40,246 nucleotides of DNA from Bacteroidota bacterium (GTDB lineage: Bacteria > Bacteroidota > Bacteroidia > 2-12-FULL-35-15). The notes below the pieces were generated by a model. The model had not been told where the DNA came from, did not search any database, and saw only the letters and a program-made list of their open reading frames with translations. The stretch lies in contig CANIFU010000022.1 in the NCBI GenBank assembly GCA_947466965.1, positions 1-40,246 of the forward strand, in the 5' to 3' direction. Below are positions 34,285 to 40,246 of the stretch, one piece after another; position 1 is the first letter of the stretch, and each line of letters opens with the position of its first letter. Position numbers and translations under genes: made by a program.

Positions 34285-35943
34285 ATGAATATTATGGAAA
34301 ATAATTCAACAAAAACATCCGCATTACTTGCATTAATAACTGTGTTTTTTTTCTGGGGCTTTTTGGCAGCATCAAACGGAATTTTTATTCCGTTTTGTAA
34401 AACGCATTTTAATTTAAGTCAGTTTCAATCACAATTAATTGATAGTGCTTTTTACGGAGCTTATTTTATCGGCTCGTTGTTATTGTATGTATTCTCGTTA
34501 CAGTTTAATAAAGACATTATCAATAAAATTGGGTATAAGAAGACAATCATTTATGGTTTGCTTATTTCCATTGTAGGTGCATTGATAATGATTCCTGCCG
34601 TGAGTTCGGGATCTTTTATGTTTATACTTGCTGCTTTTTTTATTATTGCTCTTGGTTTTTCTTTGCAACAAACATCTGCAAATCCTTTGGTATTAAATTT
34701 AGGAAATCCTGCAACGGGTTCTTATCGTTTGAATTTTGCAGGAAGTGTTAACTCTTTGGGAACAGCTATTGGCCCTATTTTAGTAAGTTTGGCTTTGTTC
34801 GGAAAAGTTGTGGCATCTGATACAGATAAAAATTCTGCATCTTTAGATTCTATTAATATTTTATATATGATTTTAGCAGTTGCTTTTGGAGCAGCTATTG
34901 TTATTTTAATTTTTTCGAAAATCCCGAAATTAGAAATTGAAGAAGATGAATCGGAAGTTAAGGTTTTGAAACAGCCTTTGTTTTTTATCATGGGTATATT
35001 GACTTTCTTGTTTGGCGTTTTTGCATATTCGGCTTATGGAAGTTGTCATAATGCTCCTGCAAATAATATAGAGGAATCGCATAGTAAAATGATTTTTTTA
35101 TCTTCTATTGCAGGTTTTATATTGTTATTGCTGATTGTTCTTGTACTTCTTTACAATAAAATTAAAAAGGGAAATCGTTTTGAATTAGAAGCTTATCCTC
35201 AAGTAACATTGGGAATGATTGCCATATTTATTTATGTGGGAGTTGAAGTTACGATTCAAAGTAATATGGGTACGCTTTTGAAAACGCCTGAATTTGGTGG
35301 TTTAGATGATTCTAAAATTAGCCCGTTTATTTCATTGTATTGGGGAAGTTTAATGATAGGTCGTTGGACAGGTGCTATCGATGCTTTTAAATTAAAGAAA
35401 TCGGTAAACACCATTTTAACTTTGATTATTCCTTTTGTTGCATTTGCATTTGTGATTTTCATGAATCATTTGAATGGTTCGGATATGAGTGATTTTTATT
35501 TTTATGCAATATGTGTAGCCATTCTTTTAGGAGGATTTATATTAGGAAAAAATCGACCGACATTTACTTTAATGTTGTTTGGGATTTTAGGAACACTTGC
35601 AATGATTGTTGGTTTGTTGAGTCATGGAACAATTGGCATCTACGCATTTTTAAGTGGCGGTTTGTTTTGTTCCATCATGTGGCCATGTATTTTTTCTTTG
35701 GCAATTGCAGGATTAGGAAAATATACCAGCCAGGCATCTGGTTTTTTAATTATGATGATTTTAGGTGGTGCATTTATTCCTCCAATGCAAGGTCTGCTGT
35801 CTGATTACACAAGCATTCATATTTCTTACATTATACCTGTTTTTTGTTTTGTTTTTTTAACTTGGTATGCTTGGAAAATGAAAATTATTTTAAAGAAAAA
35901 AGGCATCGATTATGACAAAGCAGAGACTGGTAGCGGCCATTGA
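34285..35943 (+). CDS. FucP-type MFS sugar permease with two extra membrane segments
   Basis: A 552-residue transporter, longer than the ~410-440 usual for the fucose:H+ symporter (FucP) family. ALITVFFFWGFLAASNGIFI, GAYFIGSLLLYVF, IALGFSLQQTSANPLVLNLG and LNFAGSVNSLGTAIGP are the N-terminal family marks, and SLYWGSLMIGRWTGAID, ILGGAFIPPMQG and GLGKYTSQASGF are from the C-terminal half. Between them lies an insert of about 100 residues with two hydrophobic segments (FFIMGILTFLFGVFAY and LSSIAGFILLLLIVLVLLY). An alternative start nine bases downstream (MENNSTK) is possible. The 3' end overlaps the ROK kinase by 32 bases. GlcNAc, released by the enzymes encoded downstream, is a plausible substrate (NagP belongs to this family). 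Confidence 0.88.
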   Translation: MNIMENNSTKTSALLALITVFFFWGFLAASNGIFIPFCKTHFNLSQFQSQLIDSAFYGAYFIGSLLLYVFSLQFNKDIINKIGYKKTIIYGLLISIVGALIMIPAVSSGSFMFILAAFFIIALGFSLQQTSANPLVLNLGNPATGSYRLNFAGSVNSLGTAIGPILVSLALFGKVVASDTDKNSASLDSINILYMILAVAFGAAIVILIFSKIPKLEIEEDESEVKVLKQPLFFIMGILTFLFGVFAYSAYGSCHNAPANNIEESHSKMIFLSSIAGFILLLLIVLVLLYNKIKKGNRFELEAYPQVTLGMIAIFIYVGVEVTIQSNMGTLLKTPEFGGLDDSKISPFISLYWGSLMIGRWTGAIDAFKLKKSVNTILTLIIPFVAFAFVIFMNHLNGSDMSDFYFYAICVAILLGGFILGKNRPTFTLMLFGILGTLAMIVGLLSHGTIGIYAFLSGGLFCSIMWPCIFSLAIAGLGKYTSQASGFLIMMILGGAFIPPMQGLLSDYTSIHISYIIPVFCFVFLTWYAWKMKIILKKKGIDYDKAETGSGH

Positions 35944-36871
35944 TATTGGAGGAACCAATACTGTTTTTGGATTGGTCGATCTTGATGGACAAATTTTATT
36001 GAAAGAAACAATCTCAACGGCACATTTCCCTGAGCCTGAAGATTTGGTGCATGGTGTATGTGAGCAAATTGATCTTGCTATGCGACTCTTCGATTCCAAA
36101 TATGTGCTTGCCGGTGTTGGTATTGGTGCTCCCAATGGAAATTATTTTAATGGAACCATCGAATTTGCTCCAAATTTAAAATGGAAAGGTATTGTACCCT
36201 TAGCGAAATTATTTTCAAATCGTTTGAAGGTTAAAACAGTTCTTTCAAATGATGCGAATGCAGCAACAATTGGAGAAATGATTTTTGGCGGAGCAAAAGA
36301 AATGACGGATTTTATTCTCATTACTCTTGGTACAGGTCTTGGCAGTGGCATTGTATCAAACGGTGAAATCATTCTTGGTCATGATAGTTTTGCAGGCGAG
36401 ATCGGACATGTTATTATGTTTCCTGATGGAAGACAGTGTGGTTGCGGTAGAAAAGGTTGCCTAGAAACATACTGCTCTGCAACAGGCATCAAACAAACAT
36501 ATGCTGATTTATTAATGAGTCGCCATAGAGATTCACACACAAAAGTTCAAAATGGAACTGCAAAATATATTTATGGCAAAGCATTACAAGGTGATGCGGA
36601 TGCTATAACCGCTTTTAATCAAACCGGTGAAATACTGGGTTTAGCATTGGCTAACAGCGTTGCATATACTAGTCCAGAAGCGATTTTTTTGTTTGGCGGT
36701 TTAGCCATGGCTGGTGATTTTATTTTTAAACCTACAATCGAAAGTTTTGAAAGAAACGTGTTGAATATTTATAAAAATAAAATTAAAATTCTTCCTTCAC
36801 AATTGAATGAAAATAACGCAGCAATTCTTGGAGCAGCATCATTAATAATAAAAGCGTTAAATATTTCATAA
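35912..36871 (+). CDS. ROK family sugar kinase (glucokinase or GlcNAc kinase)
   Basis: A 319-residue ROK (repressor, ORF, kinase) protein without the N-terminal HTH, so a kinase. AAIDIGGTNTVFGLVDLDG binds phosphate, LSNDANAATIGEMIFGGAKE carries the catalytic Asp, and HVIMFPDGRQCGCGRKGCLE is the zinc-binding motif CxCGxxGCxE. Substrate specificity cannot be read directly. The 32-base overlap with a FucP-type permease and the GH20 and glycosylasparaginase genes nearby favour N-acetylglucosamine or glucose. Cytoplasmic. Confidence 0.88.
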   Translation: MTKQRLVAAIDIGGTNTVFGLVDLDGQILLKETISTAHFPEPEDLVHGVCEQIDLAMRLFDSKYVLAGVGIGAPNGNYFNGTIEFAPNLKWKGIVPLAKLFSNRLKVKTVLSNDANAATIGEMIFGGAKEMTDFILITLGTGLGSGIVSNGEIILGHDSFAGEIGHVIMFPDGRQCGCGRKGCLETYCSATGIKQTYADLLMSRHRDSHTKVQNGTAKYIYGKALQGDADAITAFNQTGEILGLALANSVAYTSPEAIFLFGGLAMAGDFIFKPTIESFERNVLNIYKNKIKILPSQLNENNAAILGAASLIIKALNIS

Positions 36872-36937
36872 GATTTCGATTGAACTAATAATTGCCATAT
36901 AAAAAATATTCGAATTTTTTAAAAAATTAATAGAATT

Positions 36938-37127
36938 GTGACAAAAAATAAAGAGGAACATTGGTTAGATCTTTTTTTTAATTTTCTTTATTTCATTCAT
37001 GATTTTAATCGGTATTTTAGTTTACGTTTATTTAGTAGGTGTTCTTATAAGCAATTATAAAAGAAACGTGAATAGCTCTAGTTTTTTAAATTCAAATTAC
37101 TACTTTGATTTTGTATTTATTTACTAA
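36938..37127 (+). pseudogene. Possible small membrane protein split by a frameshift at a T8 tract
   Basis: From a GTG at 36938 a frame reads MTKNKEEHWLD and then enters a run of eight T (36972-36979). If the run had seven T, it would continue into the next frame: LFLIFFISFMILIGILVYVY, LVGVLISNYKRNV and on to the stop at 37125-37127, about 60 residues with a short polar head, one strong membrane segment and a polar tail. The unshifted second part also has its own ATG at 36999 (42 residues). Either a sequencing error, a phase-variable or slippery tract, or a dead gene. No other features were seen between the ROK gene and the hexosaminidase. Confidence 0.4.
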
Positions 37128-37140
37128 TTATTATATTGAT

Positions 37141-38781
37141 ATGAAAAGAATATTATTTATTGTTGCTTGTTTTTTATTTTCAATAGTTGGTGTTGCACAG
37201 AAACAAACACCATTGAAATCATTGCCCCTTATCCCTCTTCCAAAAGATGTGAAATGGAGTAATGATCATTTTATATTAAGTTCACAAACTAAAATTGTTT
37301 TAATGTCGGATGCCTTTAAACCGGAAGTCGACTATATCAATAATTATTTTAAAGCAAACTACGGGTTTGAATTAGCCACTGTCCTTGTTCTCCCTTCCGA
37401 TGGTAATTACATTCTTATTTCACGTCCTGATTTTGAAGCTGGCTGGCTCGAAAATTATGAATTAAATATAAATCAAAATCAGATTTTTATAGTAGCAGAA
37501 GGCAATGCTGGTTTGTTTTATGCAATACAAACGCTACAACAAATTCTTCCATTAGAAAAATCTCCAGAAATAAAAATCCCATGTGTTCAGATAAAAGACG
37601 CACCACGTTATAAATGGCGAGGGATGCATTTGGATTGCAGTAGGCACTTTTTTACCAAGGATGAAGTAAAAAAGTACATTGATTATTTAGCCATGTATAA
37701 ATTCAATGTTTTTCATTGGCATTTGGTAGATGATCAGGGCTGGAGAATTGAAATAAAAAAATATCCTTTACTAACATCTATTGGCGGAACAAGAAAAGAA
37801 ACAATCATCGGAAAAGCAGTTTGGAATAAAGATGGAACACCTTCAAAAGATAATAAATATGATGGTATAGCATATGGTGGTTTTTATACCCAGAACGACA
37901 TAAAAGAAATTGTTGCCTATGCCCAAAGTAAATACATAACTGTATTACCTGAGATTGAAATGCCCGGACATTCATTGGCAGCTCTTGCCGCTTATCCTCA
38001 ATTTTCATGTACAGGTGGTTCCTTCGAGACGTTCACTCGATGGGGTGTTTCAGATGATGTATATTGTGCCGGAAGGGATGAGACATTTTCTTTTTTAGAA
38101 GATATTTTGACGGAGGTAATGGAATTGTTTCCTGGAAAATATATTCATATTGGTGGTGACGAGTGCCTGAAGGATCGTTGGAAAGCATGCCCTAAATGTC
38201 AACAACGAATTTCTGTTGAGAAATTAAAAACAGAAGAAGGTCTACAAAGTTATTTTATCACCCGTATTGAAAAATTTGTGAACTCAAGAGGAAAACAAAT
38301 AATTGGCTGGGACGAAATTTTGGAAGGAGGATTGGCACCCAATGCTGCTTTAATGAGCTGGAGAGGAGTTAAAGGGGGAATTGAAGCTGCAAAGCAAAAA
38401 CACAATGTGGTGATGAGTCCCGGTAAACCTTGTTACTTCGATCATTACCAGTCGAAAGACAAAACAAAAGAACCCCTGGCAATTGGTGGTTTCAATCCCT
38501 TGGATTCAGTGTATGCATATAATCCCACACCCACATTTTTAAATGCTGGAGAATCAGAATTCATTATGGGTGCCCAAGCGAATGTTTGGACAGAATACAT
38601 TACATCCTTTGCACAAGTTGAATACATGTCTATGCCTCGTATGGCAGCATTGTCGGAAGTATTATGGACACCTACAGAAAAGAAAAATTACAAAGATTTT
38701 ATTATAAGATTAAAATTGCATGCACCAGCCCTAGATAAGTTAGGAGTAAATTATGCAAAGCACTTTAAATCATTGAAGTAG
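37141..38781 (+). CDS. Beta-N-acetylhexosaminidase (GH20), exported
   Basis: A 546-residue glycoside hydrolase family 20 enzyme. I choose the ATG at 37141 because MKRILFIVACFLFSIVGVAQ is a signal peptide; an ATG-like start 36 bases upstream would add an odd prefix. An N-terminal GH20b domain (about 25-150) is followed by the TIM barrel: RYKWRGMHLDCSRHFF, FHWHLVDDQGWRIEI, VLPEIEMPGHSLAAL, the catalytic Asp-Glu pair in HIGGDECLKDRW, and MGAQANVWTEYI. It removes terminal beta-GlcNAc or GalNAc from glycans by substrate-assisted catalysis. Periplasmic or secreted. Next to a glycosylasparaginase and downstream of a sugar permease and kinase. Confidence 0.95.
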   Translation: MKRILFIVACFLFSIVGVAQKQTPLKSLPLIPLPKDVKWSNDHFILSSQTKIVLMSDAFKPEVDYINNYFKANYGFELATVLVLPSDGNYILISRPDFEAGWLENYELNINQNQIFIVAEGNAGLFYAIQTLQQILPLEKSPEIKIPCVQIKDAPRYKWRGMHLDCSRHFFTKDEVKKYIDYLAMYKFNVFHWHLVDDQGWRIEIKKYPLLTSIGGTRKETIIGKAVWNKDGTPSKDNKYDGIAYGGFYTQNDIKEIVAYAQSKYITVLPEIEMPGHSLAALAAYPQFSCTGGSFETFTRWGVSDDVYCAGRDETFSFLEDILTEVMELFPGKYIHIGGDECLKDRWKACPKCQQRISVEKLKTEEGLQSYFITRIEKFVNSRGKQIIGWDEILEGGLAPNAALMSWRGVKGGIEAAKQKHNVVMSPGKPCYFDHYQSKDKTKEPLAIGGFNPLDSVYAYNPTPTFLNAGESEFIMGAQANVWTEYITSFAQVEYMSMPRMAALSEVLWTPTEKKNYKDFIIRLKLHAPALDKLGVNYAKHFKSLK

Positions 38782-38899
38782 TTTACTTATATTAGTAAGT
38801 AAGAAAAACTACCTTGTAAATGTATAACAGGATTTCCTTTTTAGTAAACTAATTTTTATTTGTTTTCAGAAATCGAAGTCGCTAAATCTTTTTATCTAT

Positions 38900-39892
38900 A
38901 TGACTACCAGACGAAATTTTATTAAATCAACAGCATTTGCATCCGCTGCTTTACTAATTAATAAATCGGAAGCTGCCGAATTAAATTTGAAACAGAATGA
39001 AACTACTCTTTCAAAACCAATTGTTTTGTCGACATGGAATTTTGGGTTAAAAGCAAATGAAGCTGCATGGGAAGTCCTCAGCAAAAATGGCAAAGCATTA
39101 GATGCGGTAGAAGCAGGAGTAAAAGTTCCCGAAGGCGATCCAACAGAGCGCAGCGTTGGGTATGGTGGTCGTCCAGATAGAGATGGAAGAGTTACTTTGG
39201 ATGCTTGTATTATGGATGAAAATGCTAACATTGGCTCCGTAGCATGTTTAGAGCATATCAAACATCCAATATCCGTTGCAAGAGCTGTGATGGAAAAAAC
39301 ACCTCACGTAATGTTGGTTGGTGATGGCGCGTTGCAATTTGCTTTATCTCAAGGATTCCAAAAAGAAAATTTATTGGTTGAAGATTCTGAAAAAGAATGG
39401 AAAGAGTGGTTACAAAATACTAATTACAAACCCATTGTGAACATCGAAAATCATGATACGATTGGAATGATTGCTTTAGATGCTTCCGGAAATTTGTCGG
39501 GTGCTTGTACAACTAGTGGAATGGCTTTTAAAATGCACGGTAGAGTTGGTGATTCTCCTATCATTGGAGCAGGTTTGTATGTGGATAATGAAATTGGTGC
39601 CGCCACTGCAACTGGTCATGGTGAAGAAGTAATACGCATTGCTGGTTGTCATTTGGTGGTGGAATTGATGCGTCAGGGAAAATCTCCTGAAGATGCTTGT
39701 AAAGAAGCGGTGAACAGAGTTGTGAAATTAACAGCAAACAGAAAAAAAAATTTAAAAGATATTCAGGTTGGTTTTATTGCTTTAAACAAAAAAGGGGAAT
39801 ATGGTTCCTATTGTGTTCAAAGTGGATTTAATTATGCGGTATATGATGGAAAAGGGAATAATTTAATTGATGCAGATTATCATCTAAAGTAG
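38900..39892 (+). CDS. N4-(beta-N-acetylglucosaminyl)-L-asparaginase (glycosylasparaginase)
   Basis: A 330-residue Ntn-hydrolase that cuts the GlcNAc-Asn linkage of N-glycoproteins. The N-terminus TTRRNFIKSTAFASAALLI is a twin-arginine signal, so export of the folded protein to the periplasm is expected. Self-cleavage takes place between Asp186 and Thr187 in NHDTIGMIAL, exposing Thr187 as the nucleophile; GGRPDRDGRVTLDACIMD and GRVGDSPIIGAGLYVDNEIG are other family regions, and TGHGEEVIR is near the active site. The closest characterised relative is the Elizabethkingia (Flavobacterium) enzyme. It is the final gene of the GlcNAc-handling group and is followed by the 81-bp repeats. Confidence 0.95.
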   Translation: MTTRRNFIKSTAFASAALLINKSEAAELNLKQNETTLSKPIVLSTWNFGLKANEAAWEVLSKNGKALDAVEAGVKVPEGDPTERSVGYGGRPDRDGRVTLDACIMDENANIGSVACLEHIKHPISVARAVMEKTPHVMLVGDGALQFALSQGFQKENLLVEDSEKEWKEWLQNTNYKPIVNIENHDTIGMIALDASGNLSGACTTSGMAFKMHGRVGDSPIIGAGLYVDNEIGAATATGHGEEVIRIAGCHLVVELMRQGKSPEDACKEAVNRVVKLTANRKKNLKDIQVGFIALNKKGEYGSYCVQSGFNYAVYDGKGNNLIDADYHLK

Positions 39893-39929
39893 ATTTAGTA
39901 GGTTAGTTTTGAATGAAAGAATAGACACT

Positions 39930-40246
39930 TCCCCCTTGGAGAAGAGGTTAGTGGGATTGATGTTGGCTTTTTTAATTTTAATAGTAAAGTAAAATTTCAA
40001 TAAGGACAATTTCCCCTTGGAGAAGATGTTAGTGGGATTGATGTTGACGCTTTTAATTTTATTAGTAAAGTAAAATTTTAATAAGGACAATTCCCCCTTG
40101 GAGAAGATGTTAGTGGGATTGATGTTGACGCTTTTAATTTTATTAGTAAAGTAAAATTTTAATAAGGACAATTTCCCCTTGGAGAAGATGTTAGTGGGAT
40201 TGATGTTGGCGCTTTTAATTTTATTAGTAAAGTAAAATTTCAATAA
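39930..40246. repeat. 81-bp tandem repeat array, about four copies, running off the window
   Basis: Copies start at about 39930, 40011, 40092 and 40173; the CTTGGAGAAG core is spaced at exactly 81 bases each time. The copies differ only by single bases (GAGG versus GATG near the start; GGCTTTTTTAATTTTAATAG versus GACGCTTTTAATTTTATTAG). The fourth is cut by the window edge. Between copies there are no unique spacers, so this is not CRISPR. The period is 27 codons, which keeps one minus-strand frame open across all copies (27-residue unit containing NKIKSVNINPTNIFSKG), with no clear start in the window. Confidence 0.9.

Noticed and set aside
37105-37140. Earlier start for the GH20 gene
   Set aside because: It puts a polar, non-signal prefix before a perfect signal peptide that starts at 37141.
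39884-40243. A 119-residue minus-strand frame across the 81-bp repeats
   Set aside because: It starts at TTG by chance at the window edge and is open only because 81 is divisible by three; kept as a finding on the repeat, not as a gene.
39930-40246. CRISPR array
   Set aside because: Copies are directly adjacent with no variable spacers, and no cas genes are present.
1-40246. tRNA, rRNA, insertion sequences or phage genes
   Set aside because: None recognised on either strand; the apparent extra frames are shadows of the named genes.

Overview
The window looks like a chromosomal segment of a free-living, low-GC member of the Bacteroidota. The signs are a DUF4290 gene upstream of murA, lipoproteins with Cys-Lys-Lys-acidic anchors, TAnnTTTG-type -7 promoter elements, few clear Shine-Dalgarno sites, an EtfBA / bifunctional nuclease / NupG-type permease / ThyA / FolA run, and Lipid A genes (WaaA). 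I see no phage, transposase, rRNA, tRNA or CRISPR array. The genus cannot be fixed from this sequence alone.

Layout. (1) 1-1380: a truncated surface lipoprotein gene, a small helix-turn-helix regulator, a stretch that may hold a decayed gene, and a cold-shock protein. (2) 1518-5002: a protein-quality-control block, trigger factor, ClpP and ClpX, closed by a strong bidirectional terminator. (3) 5085-12253, minus strand: EtfB, EtfA, a bifunctional-nuclease/UVR protein, a nucleoside permease, thymidylate synthase, dihydrofolate reductase and two tandem paralogous lipoproteins of unknown function. (4) 12513-21726, plus strand: DUF4290 protein, MurA (with Asp in place of the fosfomycin-target Cys), a TlpA-like thioredoxin, GrpE, DnaJ, a two-gene ABC-2 exporter, an Ppx/GppA phosphatase and a sigma-54 activator lacking a DNA-binding domain.

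(5) 21734-31983, minus strand: a tightly packed nucleotide-sugar operon. Its enzymes can be assigned to UDP-glucuronate, UDP-xylose, UDP-GlcNAc/GalNAc uronate, UDP-2,3-diacetamido glucuronate (oxidase, aminotransferase and acetyltransferase set), UDP-GalNAc and dTDP-4-keto-6-deoxyglucose. A CpsB/YwqE-type PHP tyrosine phosphatase and a lipoprotein glutaminyl cyclase follow at the 3' end. No glycosyltransferase, flippase or polymerase lies in the window, so this is the precursor-supply part of a surface polysaccharide system.

(6) 32101-39892, plus strand: an outer-membrane beta-barrel candidate overlapping WaaA (Kdo transferase), then a FucP-type sugar permease overlapping a ROK kinase, a possible frameshifted small membrane protein, a GH20 beta-hexosaminidase and a Tat-exported glycosylasparaginase. 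The last group fits together as an uptake and breakdown route for N-glycan stubs and GlcNAc. (7) 39930-40246: an 81-bp tandem repeat, about four copies, running off the end of the window.

The most unusual items are the T8-tract frameshift in the small membrane protein, the 36-codon in-frame open stretch behind the ugd stop codon, the paired two-motif lipoproteins, the HTH-less GAFTSA sigma-54 activator, and the 81-bp repeat array whose period is a multiple of three. I did not find a convincing wholly new multi-gene system; the GlcNAc-Asn cassette and the precursor-only sugar operon are the best candidates for follow-up.
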